Positions 54,771-63,493 of a stretch of 64,000 bases of DNA are shown here, in pieces. This DNA comes from LMUY01 sp965198565. Lineage in GTDB: Bacteria > Pseudomonadota > Alphaproteobacteria > Acetobacterales > Acetobacteraceae. Within the stretch, counting starts at the first letter, position 1; each line of letters starts with the position of its first letter. The stretch covers positions 1,984,001-2,048,000 of the forward strand of contig OZ240665.1 of assembly GCA_965198565.1 (NCBI GenBank), in the 5' to 3' direction. The translations under genes were made by a program, and so were the position numbers. The notes beneath the pieces were generated by a model that searched no databases, was not told the DNA's origin, and saw only the letters and a program-made list of their open reading frames with translations.

Positions 54771-55567
54771 AGCACGCGTCGCTTGTGCTCGGGCTGGTCT
54801 TGCTCGGCATCGTCGTGATCTGCGCGGTCGTGCCCGATTGGGTGGCGCCGTATGACCCCTTAGGCTTCGACTACGACGCTCTGCTCCAGGCCCCGAGCTG
54901 GGCCCACCCGTTCGGCACCGACCAGTTCGGCCGCGACATCCTCTCGCGCACCATCGCGGCGTCGCGGTTGGACCTGCAGATCGCGCTGTTCGCCACAATC
55001 GGGCCGCTGCTGGCGGGCGGCCTGATCGGCCTGCTGGTAGGCTATTTCGGCGGCATCGCCGACATGGTGTTCGGCCGCCTCGTGGACCTCGTGGTGACGT
55101 TCCCGTTCCTGGTGCTGGTGATCGCCATCGTCGCCATCCTCGGCCCCGGCCTGATCAACATGTACATCGCGATCTCCTGCGTCGGCTGGGTGTTCTACGC
55201 CCGGCTGATGCGCGGCGAGGTGATGCTACAGCGCGCGCAGGATTACGTCGCCGCCACCCGCGTGCTCGGCTTCAGCACCGGGCGCATCGTGTTCCGCCAC
55301 GTGCTGCCCAATTCGGTGCGCCCCGTGCTGGTCTATCTGGTGACGGACATGGCCCTGGCCATCCTGCTGGGCTCGAGCCTGGGCTACCTCGGCCTGGGCG
55401 CGCAACCGCCAGCGGCCGAATGGGGCGTGCTGATCGCCGACGGCAAGAACTTCTTCACCCAGGCGCCTTGGATCAGCTTATTCCCGGGCGTTGCGATCGT
55501 GCTCTGCGGGCTTGGGTTCAGCCTAACCGGCGACGGCCTGGCGGAGCTGATGCGGGTGCAGCGATGA
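54767..55567 (+). CDS. Dpp/Opp-type ABC transporter permease (DppC-like)
   Basis: 266 residues from GTG. HPFGTDQFGRDILSRTIAAS is the signature DppC block, and the EAA loop is QDYVAATRVLGFSTGRIVFR. It is a little short at the N-terminus compared with typical DppC (about 280-300), lacking part of the first cytoplasmic tail. Unlike the first transporter, permease and ATPase are separate genes here, overlapping by four bases (ATGA). Confidence 0.93.
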   Translation: MKHASLVLGLVLLGIVVICAVVPDWVAPYDPLGFDYDALLQAPSWAHPFGTDQFGRDILSRTIAASRLDLQIALFATIGPLLAGGLIGLLVGYFGGIADMVFGRLVDLVVTFPFLVLVIAIVAILGPGLINMYIAISCVGWVFYARLMRGEVMLQRAQDYVAATRVLGFSTGRIVFRHVLPNSVRPVLVYLVTDMALAILLGSSLGYLGLGAQPPAAEWGVLIADGKNFFTQAPWISLFPGVAIVLCGLGFSLTGDGLAELMRVQR

Positions 55568-56556
55568 GCCCGGCGCTGCTCACGACCGAGGACCTTTGCG
55601 TCACGTTCAGCACGCCGCGCGGCCCGCTGCGCGCGGTCGACCGTGTGTCGCTCGAAGTGCATCCGGGCGAGGTGGTGGGGCTGGTCGGCGAATCCGGCTC
55701 GGGCAAGAGCGTGACCTTGCGCGCCATTGGGCGGCTGCTGCACGGCAACGCCGCTGTCAGCGGCCGGGTGCTATGGCGCGGCGAGGATTTGCTCACGATG
55801 CCGCCCGAGCGGTTGCGCGCGGTGCGAGGCGCCGGCATCGGCATGGTGTTCCAGGAGCCTATGGCGGCACTCAATCCCGTGCTCTCGGTCGGGCTGCAGA
55901 TCGAGGAGGCCTTGGCCGCGCATACGCAACTCAGCCGTGTGCAACGCCGGGCCAGAGCGATCGAGTTGCTGGGGCTGGTGGGCATCTCCTCGCCGGCGCA
56001 GCGGTTGGGGCAATACACCCACGAGTTCTCCGGCGGCATGCGGCAGCGCGCGATGATCGCCGTGGCACTCGCGGCCGCACCAGCATTGCTGCTGGCCGAC
56101 GAGCCCACCACTGCGCTGGATGTCACGATCCAGGACCAGGTTCTGAAGCTGCTGCTCCGCCTGGTGGACGAGTTAGGCATGGCCTTAGTGCTGGTCACCC
56201 ACGACCTGGGCGTGGTGGCGGAAACCTGCGACCGTATGGCGGTGATGTATGCCGGCCGGATTTGCGAAATGGGCCCGGTTCGCGCCGTGTTCGGCCATCC
56301 GCGCCACGCCTACACCGACGCGCTGCTCCGCTCCATGCCGGGGATGGGCCCGGCGCGCGGCACCTTGCTCAGCATCCCGGGCCAGCCCCCGCGGCTCGAC
56401 CGCGCCGTCGCGGGATGTGCCTTCGCGCCGCGCTGCAGCTACGTGCAAGCCCAGTGCACCGAGGTCGCGCCGGCCTTGGCCATGCAGCCCGAAGGCCAGG
56501 TCGCCGCGTGCTACGCTGCCGCAGCATTGCCGGCGCGCCCGGCGGAGGCGGCATGA
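55564..56556 (+). CDS. Dpp/Opp-type ABC transporter ATP-binding protein (DppD-like)
   Basis: 330 residues. Walker A GESGSGKSVTLRAI, Q-loop VFQEPMAALNPV, signature FSGGMRQRAMIAVAL, Walker B LLLADEPTTALDV and the oligopeptide C-terminal cysteine patch CAFAPRCSYVQAQC. Normal length. ATGA overlaps link it to the genes on both sides. Confidence 0.94.
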   Translation: MSPALLTTEDLCVTFSTPRGPLRAVDRVSLEVHPGEVVGLVGESGSGKSVTLRAIGRLLHGNAAVSGRVLWRGEDLLTMPPERLRAVRGAGIGMVFQEPMAALNPVLSVGLQIEEALAAHTQLSRVQRRARAIELLGLVGISSPAQRLGQYTHEFSGGMRQRAMIAVALAAAPALLLADEPTTALDVTIQDQVLKLLLRLVDELGMALVLVTHDLGVVAETCDRMAVMYAGRICEMGPVRAVFGHPRHAYTDALLRSMPGMGPARGTLLSIPGQPPRLDRAVAGCAFAPRCSYVQAQCTEVAPALAMQPEGQVAACYAAAALPARPAEAA

Positions 56557-57587
56557 CCGATCTACTTGCTGTCGAGCATCTGTCGAAAACCTTCCCCGTG
56601 CGTGGCTCCTTGCTCGACGAGCTGCGCCGCCGCCCCCGCCGCCTGCTGCGTGCGGTCGATGACGTGTCGCTCGGCGTGGCTCGCGGCGAGACGCTGGGGA
56701 TCGTGGGCGAATCCGGCTGCGGCAAGTCCACCCTCGCGCGCTGCCTCGTGCGGCTGCACGAAGCGGACGCTGGGGACATGCATTTCGCCGGCGGCGACGT
56801 GCGGCGGCTCAGCGGGGCCGGGCTGCGCGCGTACAACCGGCAGGTCCAGATGGTGTTCCAGGACCCGCTCGGCTCGCTCAACCCCCGCATGACGGTGCAG
56901 GCTTGCCTGGCGGAGGTGCTGTCGGTGCACCGGGTCGTCCCCGCGGCAGAGATCGGGCGCCGGGTCGCAGCGCTGCTCGAGATGGTGCATCTGCCGGTCG
57001 AAGCGGCGGAGCGCCGGCCGCACGAGTTCTCCGGCGGCCAGCGCCAACGCATCGGCATCGCCCGTGCGCTTGCGGTCGAACCCTCGGTGATCATTGCCGA
57101 CGAACCGGTCTCCGCACTCGACGTGTCGGTGCAGGCGCAAATCATCAACCTGCTGGTGGAACTGCAGCGCCGGCTAGGGCTGGCCCTCGTCTTCATCACC
57201 CACGACCTGCGGCTGGTGCGCCACCTCGCCCACCGGGTGGCGGTGATGTATCTCGGGCGGGTGGTCGAGACCGGGCCGACGGCCGAGCTGTTCGCCGCGC
57301 CGCGGCACCCGTATACGCGCGCGCTGATCGAGGCGGCGCCCCGGCTAATTCCAGGCCGGCCAGCGCGCGCCGACGCGGTGCGCGGCGAACTGCCAAGCCC
57401 GCTCAATCCACCGCCGGGCTGCAGTTTTCATCCGCGCTGCCGCATCGCCGAGGCACGCTGCGGGGCGGAGCGGCCGGCGCTCGCAATGCGAGGCGGGGCA
57501 TGGACGGTGGCCTGCTTGCTCGCGGGCAAGGAAGGGCAGGGCGCCGCCCTGCATCCGCCAAAGGACAGTCGTCCATTGGAAATCTGA
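56553..57587 (+). CDS. Dpp/Opp-type ABC transporter ATP-binding protein (DppF-like)
   Basis: 344 residues. Walker A GESGCGKSTLARCL, signature FSGGQRQRIGIARAL, Walker B VIIADEPVSALDV, and the C-terminal patch CSFHPRCRIAEARC. It closes the second Dpp importer (52.1-57.6 kb). The OprB-like porin gene follows 41 bases later with a palindrome in between. Confidence 0.94.
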   Translation: MTDLLAVEHLSKTFPVRGSLLDELRRRPRRLLRAVDDVSLGVARGETLGIVGESGCGKSTLARCLVRLHEADAGDMHFAGGDVRRLSGAGLRAYNRQVQMVFQDPLGSLNPRMTVQACLAEVLSVHRVVPAAEIGRRVAALLEMVHLPVEAAERRPHEFSGGQRQRIGIARALAVEPSVIIADEPVSALDVSVQAQIINLLVELQRRLGLALVFITHDLRLVRHLAHRVAVMYLGRVVETGPTAELFAAPRHPYTRALIEAAPRLIPGRPARADAVRGELPSPLNPPPGCSFHPRCRIAEARCGAERPALAMRGGAWTVACLLAGKEGQGAALHPPKDSRPLEI

Positions 57588-57602
57588 GCCGGGTTGACCA
57601 AG

Positions 57603-57620
57603 GTGTAGCCTATGCTACAC
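57603..57620. promoter_or_regulatory. Perfect palindrome GTGTAGC-CTAT-GCTACAC before the porin gene
   Basis: Seven-base perfect arms with a 4-base centre, 15 bases after the DppF stop and 8 bases before the porin ATG. It could be an operator for a porin-specific promoter inside the operon, or a hairpin that hides the ribosome site. The TGTA...TACA arms resemble the palindromes at 9370 and 10574. Confidence 0.5.
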
Positions 57621-57628
57621 TTTTGGGT

Positions 57629-59053
57629 ATGGTCATCAGATGGTCATCTTGGTGGGTCTTGGCCGCCGGCTTGGCGCTGCTCGCGCGGGCCAACCCGGCA
57701 GCCGCCCAGCCCGCACCAACACCCGAGCCGGGGTCCAACACGCCGCTCGAGGCGCCCGGCAACACTTCGGCTTCAACGCTGTCCACCGGCGGGTCCCCGG
57801 CAAGCCCCGAGGACTGGGCCATCCACGGCCAGAGCACGTTCGTCGACCAGTACCATCCCGGCTTCGCCTCCGCTTACCGCGGCCCGAACAGCCTCGACCC
57901 CGGCTCCCGCGGCGACGAAACCTGGGACGTCACGGCCTATGGCGGCTTCCGCCCGTGGCAGGGCGCCGAGATCTGGGTCAACCCCGAAGTCGACCAGGGG
58001 TTCGGCCTCAGCAACACCACCGGGCTGGCGAGCTTCTCGAGCGCCGAGGCCTACAAGGTAGGTGCCGCCACGCCCTATGTCCGAGTTCCGAGGCTGTTCC
58101 TGAGGCAAACCATCGATCTCGGCGGCCAGACGCAGAGCATCGATCCCGACCTGAACGTGCTCGGCGGCACGCAAACGTCCAACCACGTCGTGCTGACGAT
58201 TGGCAAGTTCAGCGTCGTCGACGTGTTCGACAACAACAAGTACGCGCACGACTCGCGCAACGACTTCCTGAACTGGACCGTGGTCGATGCGGGCGCGTTC
58301 GACTACGCCGCCGACGCTTGGGGCTTTACCTATGGCGCTTCGGCCGAGTGGTACCAGAATTGGTGGGTGCTGCGCGCGGGCCTGTTCGACGGCTCCCGCA
58401 CGCCCAACTCCTCAGCGCTCGACACCACCTTCGGCGCCCAATTCCAGACCGTGCTGGAAGCCGAGGCTGATTACAGCCTGTTCGGCCAGGCCGGCAAAGC
58501 CAAGCTGCTGGGGTATTGGACACGCGCCAGGCTGGCGACGTTCTCCGAGCTGCTGTCCTATTTCGCGGCCAACCCGGACGGCAATCTGGTCGATGCCGAG
58601 AGCATTCGGCATCTGCGCAACAAGTTTGGCGGCAGCCTGAACTTCGAGCAGCCGATCACCAATGACGTCGGCGCCTTCCTTAGGGCCAGCCTTTCGGACG
58701 GCCGCACGGAGACGTACGACTTCACCGACGTCGACCGATCGCTCTCGCTGGGAGTGAGCGTCGTGGGCAATCGTTGGGGGCGGCCCTCCGACACGGTCGG
58801 CGCGACTTTCGTAGTCAACAACCTTTCCAAGGCGCACAAGGACTATTTCGCGGATGGCGGGATCGGCGTGCTCATCGGCGATGGCCGGCTGACCAACGCC
58901 GGACCAGAGCAGATCTTCGAGGCTTACTATAGCGCCGGCATATATAAAGGCGTGGAAGTGACGGGCGATTACCAGCTCGTCAACCACCCGGCCTACAACG
59001 TGGACCGCGGCCCGGTGGATATCTTCGCCATCCGCCTGCATGGACAGTTCTGA
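57629..59053 (+). CDS. Outer-membrane carbohydrate-selective porin (OprB-like)
   Basis: 474 residues. A signal peptide (MVIRWSSWWVLAAGLALLAR, ending about ANPAAA) precedes an OprB-like body: WAIHGQSTFVDQYHPGFASAY, DVTAYGGFRPWQGAEIWVNP, LTIGKFSVVDVFDNNKYAHD, and a final phenylalanine, typical of outer-membrane barrels, in FAIRLHGQF. OprB porins let sugars and other solutes cross the outer membrane. It follows the second Dpp importer and probably serves the same uptake route. The gene is intact. Confidence 0.9.
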   Translation: MVIRWSSWWVLAAGLALLARANPAAAQPAPTPEPGSNTPLEAPGNTSASTLSTGGSPASPEDWAIHGQSTFVDQYHPGFASAYRGPNSLDPGSRGDETWDVTAYGGFRPWQGAEIWVNPEVDQGFGLSNTTGLASFSSAEAYKVGAATPYVRVPRLFLRQTIDLGGQTQSIDPDLNVLGGTQTSNHVVLTIGKFSVVDVFDNNKYAHDSRNDFLNWTVVDAGAFDYAADAWGFTYGASAEWYQNWWVLRAGLFDGSRTPNSSALDTTFGAQFQTVLEAEADYSLFGQAGKAKLLGYWTRARLATFSELLSYFAANPDGNLVDAESIRHLRNKFGGSLNFEQPITNDVGAFLRASLSDGRTETYDFTDVDRSLSLGVSVVGNRWGRPSDTVGATFVVNNLSKAHKDYFADGGIGVLIGDGRLTNAGPEQIFEAYYSAGIYKGVEVTGDYQLVNHPAYNVDRGPVDIFAIRLHGQF

Positions 59054-59166
59054 CACGCTGCATCGCCGTGTCAGGGGGCAACAACGGCGGTGACGGCCGC
59101 CATGTAATCCGTTCATCATGGTTTTTATATGTGGTTCTGCCCTAGGGTCCGTTCGCATTTCGGTGC

Positions 59167-59643
59167 TTACCGAAGCAGGCCCTTGATCCAGTCCAGTGAT
59201 GCGGCAATTGCAACGCCGGCGGCGTAGGATGTCGCGGTCTTGTCGTATCGGGTTGCGATGGCGCGCCGCTCCTTCAACCGCGACCAGCAGCGTTCGATCA
59301 GGTTGCGATGCCGATAGATGTAGTCGGGACACGGCTCCGGTTGCTTGGTCCCGCGGCGCGATGGCACCACAGGAATGGCGCCCATGGCACGCACATCCGA
59401 GCGGAAGGCCCGAGCGTCGCAAGCCATGTCGGCCAGCACCCACGAGGGCGCCTCCGGCAACCGGTGCAGGAGTGTCAGGGACGGTGCCAGTTCATGTGCC
59501 TGGCCAGGTGCCAGCAGGAAGTCTACCAGCCGTCCGGCCGCATCGCAGACACCGACTATCTTGGTGCCAAGCCCACCCCGCGATCGGCCCAGCGCCTCGC
59601 CTTTGTCGGCTACATCGCGAGTGAGTCGCAGACTCAATCCCGG
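59167..59643 (-). CDS. IS5-family transposase, second frame (OrfB)
   Basis: About 158 residues of the DDE core: GEALGRSRGGLGTKIVGVCD, the second Asp in VLADMACDARAFRSDVRA and the Glu in YRHRNLIERCWSRLKERRAI with the Y-(2)-R-(3)-E-(6)-K signature. No good independent start is seen, so it is likely joined to OrfA by a frameshift near 59640. The start given is that approximate junction. Confidence 0.82.
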   Translation of the reverse strand, partial: PGLSLRLTRDVADKGEALGRSRGGLGTKIVGVCDAAGRLVDFLLAPGQAHELAPSLTLLHRLPEAPSWVLADMACDARAFRSDVRAMGAIPVVPSRRGTKQPEPCPDYIYRHRNLIERCWSRLKERRAIATRYDKTATSYAAGVAIAASLDWIKGLLR

Positions 59644-59990
59644 TCTTTGCCCAAGGCTTTGCCGGGTCGCGCACCGGAGGCCTTCTGATGAGCGCGAGCG
59701 ATCGTGCCGTCGATGCAGGCAAACGCCAACTTCGGCTCTCCCTGCGCCACCAAGTGAGCCATGATCTTGTCCCACACGCCACGCACAGCCCACCGGCGGA
59801 AGCGGAGGTAGGCATGATGCCAGTCGCCCAGCTCGGCTGGGATCGAACGCCATTTTGCCCCGTTGTCGAGCCGCCAGATGATCGCCTCGATCGTGCGGCG
59901 ATCTTCGGTCCGCGGACGGGCTCCACGAATTTCAGCCGCCGCGATAGCTGCTTCGAACTTCGCCCATTGGGCATCCGTCAACACTTGCAT
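59634..59990 (-). CDS. IS5-family transposase, first frame (OrfA)
   Basis: 118 residues, MQVLTDAQWAKFEAAIAAAE start with GGAGAG just upstream. It carries the DUF4096 N-terminal part (WRLDNGAKWRSIPAELGDWH) and the first catalytic Asp region (FACIDGTIARAHQKASGA). It ends in the frame 59634 stop after GKALGKDRD, where the second frame takes over, so the active enzyme is probably made by ribosomal frameshifting. Confidence 0.85.
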   Translation of the reverse strand: MQVLTDAQWAKFEAAIAAAEIRGARPRTEDRRTIEAIIWRLDNGAKWRSIPAELGDWHHAYLRFRRWAVRGVWDKIMAHLVAQGEPKLAFACIDGTIARAHQKASGARPGKALGKDRD

Positions 59991-60066
59991 CGTCTCTCCG
60001 CTCAGACGACCAACCAAACCAGGCTTCCCGTGACCGCCTCAAGTCGCGAAATGCGAACGGACCCTA

Positions 60067-60355
60067 GCAGGATGACGCGTCGACGAAGCATCTGCCGGGG
60101 AATACTGGCCCGTCTGGAGTGTTGCTGTCATGAGTCTTGCTCGGATCGGCCTGCCGCTTTGGTGGCCGATGCATGTGATGTGTCATCCTCCGGCCGGGCG
60201 CTTCATCCGGCTGGCCACCCCGCCCTAGCGGGCGCTGCTTGGCTATAAACTTAGTTTAGACCTTAGCATGCGAAGCTGCGTGGGCGCACCCGAAGCACGT
60301 CTGATAGGCAAAGGTCGGGCCTGTTCTGACAGGTTCGTCATAGAGAGGATTTAGC
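60067..60355 (+). promoter_or_regulatory. Upstream region of the BBP2-type porin pseudogene
   Basis: 289 bases without a gene. An AT-rich patch around 60241-60270 contains TAAAC-TTA-GTTTA (60246-60258), a 5-base inverted repeat, in otherwise GC-rich DNA, and is the likely promoter or operator region. GAGAGGA (60341-60347) is a good ribosome site just before ATG 60356. Confidence 0.4.
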
Positions 60356-62053
60356 ATGCGGCGCTACACTGTTTTGGCACTTGTTGGTTTTGCAGGTCTG
60401 GTCCTGCGCGCTGGTCCGCTGGCGGCGCAGCCGGCCTCCGCACCTTCGCTCCCGACGACGACGCCAGGGCTCCCCCCGGGGCGATGCCCGCACCCGCGGC
60501 CGCCGCCGACTGTTCGGTCAATCCCGATCCGTACAAGAACTACGCCTGCCTCGACACCTATCTGGGCTCCAACGTCGCCCTGCGGCTATGGAATTACTAC
60601 CAGCTCGAGCTCGGCCAATCATCTGCGCCGTCCGACCCTTCGGCGCCGCCGGGCCGCCGGGCGGGCTGGCCGACCACGCCCGAAACTACCCCTCCGATGC
60701 CGTTCACGGAATGGCCGTATGGCGGAGCGACGGAGATCGCGGTCAATCGCCCGGCCTCCGTCGACAGTCCGCTCATGGTGGCCATCGCCAACACGGATGT
60801 GGGCAAGCTGTTGGCTGACGCGGATATCCAGATCGACGGTTGGGTCGATGCCGGCGCCAACCTCAGCACGAACACGCAACGGCCGGCGGGCAATGCTCCC
60901 ATAGGCTACGCCTATACGCCGAATACGGTGCAGCTCGACCAGGCGGTGGTCTATGTCGAGCGCACGCCCGACACCGTGCAGACCGACCATATCGACTGGG
61001 GTTTCCGGTTCTCGGCAATCTACGGCGAAAATTATCGCTACACGACCTCTTACGGTCTCGCCAGCTAATAGTCACAAAAACGCAACGACGTCAACGGCTA
61101 TGACTTCCCGATGGTCTACGGCGAGCTCTACATCCCGCAGGTCGCCCAAGGCCTGGTGCTTCGGGCGGGCCGATACATCTCGCTGCCGGACATCGAGGCC
61201 CAGTTGGCGCCGAACAACTACATGTACACGCACTCATTCACGTACAACTTCGACAACTACACCAATACCGGTGTGGTGGGGACGGTGGCGCTGACCAAGC
61301 AGTTGTTCGTGCAGTTGGGCGTGGAGGACGGCACCGAGACGCCGCTGTGGCACGGCTCGTCCAACCGAATTACCAACCTGGTGCCCTATAATCCGCTCTA
61401 CCCGAATGCCAACTTCGCAAAGGATCCTGGCAACCAGCCGTCGTTCACCGCTTGCGTGCGCTATAGCTGGGATGACGAGCACAACAACCTCCAACCTTGC
61501 GCCAACGGGATCAACCGCGGCAACTGGGGCTACAATAACCTGCAGTGGTACGGCAGCACATTCTACCATAAGTCCAACGATCACTGGCACCTGTCATTTG
61601 AAACCTACTACGAATACCAGGACGGCGTTCCCAACGCGAACAACCCGCAGGCCCAGGCCATCGTCCAGGCGGGCGGCACGCCGTTCTCGCCGCAGTTCAT
61701 CCCGTTCAACGCCCCGAACCTGGTGCAGTGCAAGAACGCCACCGTGCTGCGGTGCCGCGCCAGCGCCACGGCTGTGCTGGATTACCTGAACTACTCGCCC
61801 GATCCGCTCAACAACGTGTCGCTGCGTACCGAGTTCTATGCCGACCCGCAAGGCCAGCGCACCGGGACAAGCGCCGATATTGGGAGGTCACCTTGGGTTG
61901 GCAGCATTGGCTGTCGCCGCAGATCGAGTTCCGGCCCGAAATCGGCTATGGGCAGCCAACCATGCTGCCTTCAACGGCAACCCGACCCACGGCGTCGCGC
62001 CGGACAAGAACCACACGTTCGAGGCCTCGTCGGACGTGATCGCCCATTTCTAG
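60356..62053 (+). pseudogene. BBP2/OmpL-like beta-barrel porin, multiply broken
   Basis: Signal peptide MRRYTVLALVGFAGLVLRAG, then a shift in the C/G-run near 60475. The barrel continues as YACLDTYLGSNVALRLWNYY, DTVQTDHIDWGFRFSAIYGE, and is stopped by tandem TAA TAG at 61066-61071 inside SYGLAS-SQKRNDVNGYDFP. FPMVYGELYIPQVAQGLVLR, GRYISLPDIEAQLAPNNYMY and many later strands follow intact to about 61870, then two more shifts lead through WEVTLGWQHWLSPQIEFRPE to a final AHF. The double stop and three shifts make it non-functional although most of the barrel is readable. IS5-type element lies just upstream. Confidence 0.88.
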
Positions 62054-62199
62054 CTAACCAGAGAGCCACCGCCGGGCCGGTTTCCCACTATGATATGGCT
62101 TTCAGGCAACGGCCCCTGTATTGAGCCGTCGCGAAGCAAAACCGGAGGCTGGCGCGCGGACCGGGGGCGGCGCCGCATCGGTTGTTCAAGGTGGTTGGC

Positions 62200-63489
62200 A
62201 TGGATGTGAGACCGGCTTCCCCCTCCACGGGGAAGGATAGCAGTGGAGGTCCAGCGGCTCCGCGTCGGCTGCCGCGCGGCGTCCAGTGGGGTGTGGTGGC
62301 GGTCGGCGCCGGGCTGCTGGTGGCGTACCTGCTGGTCAGCACGCTGTTCACCAAGACCGCACCGCCACCGCCGCCGCCCGCCGCCAACTCGGACAGCTTC
62401 AAGCCGACCAATCAGCAATGGGCCGGGTTCAAGTTTGCCGCAGTGAAGCTGGCCGGCTTCTCCGCCTCCGAAGTCACCGACGGCAAGATCGCCACCGATG
62501 AGGACCTGACCACCCCGGTCTACTCGCCCTATACCGGCCGGGTCACCAAGCTGTTCGTCAAGGCGGGCGCCGAGGTGAAGGCCGGCGACCCGCTGATCGC
62601 GATCCAGGCGGCGGAGTTCGTGCAAGCGGCCAACGACCTGGTGGCCGCCATCGCGCAGGACCGCACGACCCGCGCGCAGCTCAACCTGGCCATCACCACG
62701 GAGAAGCGGCAGCACGACCTTTACCTTGCCCAAGGCGGCGCGCTGAAAGACTGGCAGCAGAGCCAGTCCGACCTCGAGAACGCGCGCGGCACCTTCAACA
62801 GCGCGGAAGTGGCGCTCGGCGCCGTGCGCAACCGGCTGCGCATCCTCGGCAAGTCCGACCGCGAGGAGGCCGCGATGGAGACCGCGACCGACCCCACCCG
62901 GTTCAGCCCAGAGACCGTCGTGACGGCGCCGATTGCCGGCACCATCATTCAGCGTGCCGTGGGCCTGGGGCAGAATATCGTCAGCCAGGGCAATGGCGGC
63001 ACCAACCCGCTGTTCACCATTGGCGACACCTCCCGCGTGTGGCTGCTGGCCAATGCGCGGGAAGTCGATGCCCCCGAAATCCATCTCGGCGACGACGTCG
63101 AGGTTCGTGCGCTGGCGTTCCCGGATCGGGTGTTCAAGGCGAAGATCACTTATGTTGCGGCCGGTATCGACCCCAACACACATCGCCTGCCGATCCACGC
63201 CGAAATCGCCAACACGGATGGGCTGCTGAGGCCCGAGATGTTCGCCACGTTCCGCATCATCACGGGGGAGAGCAGCGAGGCACCGGCGATCCCGCAGGCG
63301 GCCATCGTCTACGACCCGGATGGCGCGCATGTCTGGCTTGCCGGCAAAGACAAGACGCTGCGCATCCGCAAGGTCGTGCTGGGCCGCAACGATGGCGGGT
63401 GGGTCGAGGTGCTCGACGGGCTGAGCGCGGGCGATGTGGTGGTGACCGCCGGGTCGGTGTTCATCGACCGCGCGGCGGAGGCGGATTGA
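62200..63489 (+). CDS. RND efflux periplasmic adaptor (HlyD/CusB/CzcB family)
   Basis: 429 residues. One N-terminal membrane anchor (VQWGVVAVGAGLLVAYLLVS) is followed by a barrel-sandwich lipoyl-like domain (VYSPYTGRVTKLFVKAGAEV, APIAGTIIQRAVGLGQNI), an alpha hairpin (AQLNLAITTEKRQHDLYLAQ) and the beta-barrel domain. It should link an inner-membrane RND pump to the outer membrane. I chose ATG 62200 (AAGGTGG upstream) over a TTG at 62182. The pump gene follows after 4 bases. Confidence 0.92.
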   Translation: MDVRPASPSTGKDSSGGPAAPRRLPRGVQWGVVAVGAGLLVAYLLVSTLFTKTAPPPPPPAANSDSFKPTNQQWAGFKFAAVKLAGFSASEVTDGKIATDEDLTTPVYSPYTGRVTKLFVKAGAEVKAGDPLIAIQAAEFVQAANDLVAAIAQDRTTRAQLNLAITTEKRQHDLYLAQGGALKDWQQSQSDLENARGTFNSAEVALGAVRNRLRILGKSDREEAAMETATDPTRFSPETVVTAPIAGTIIQRAVGLGQNIVSQGNGGTNPLFTIGDTSRVWLLANAREVDAPEIHLGDDVEVRALAFPDRVFKAKITYVAAGIDPNTHRLPIHAEIANTDGLLRPEMFATFRIITGESSEAPAIPQAAIVYDPDGAHVWLAGKDKTLRIRKVVLGRNDGGWVEVLDGLSAGDVVVTAGSVFIDRAAEAD

Positions 63490-63493
63490 CAGC

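Larger units (their letters stand above)
59145..60064 (-). mobile_element. IS5-family insertion sequence (~920 bp) with 18-base terminal inverted repeats
   Basis: Perfect 18-base terminal inverted repeats, GGGTCCGTTCGCATTTCG at 59145-59162 and its complement at 60047-60064. TA borders both ends (59143-59144 and 60065-60066), fitting a TA target duplication; CTAG-like bases at both ends leave the exact edge uncertain by 1-2 bases. Two overlapping frames on the minus strand encode the transposase, the usual arrangement for the IS427 group. It sits between the OprB porin and the BBP2 pseudogene. Confidence 0.88.
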
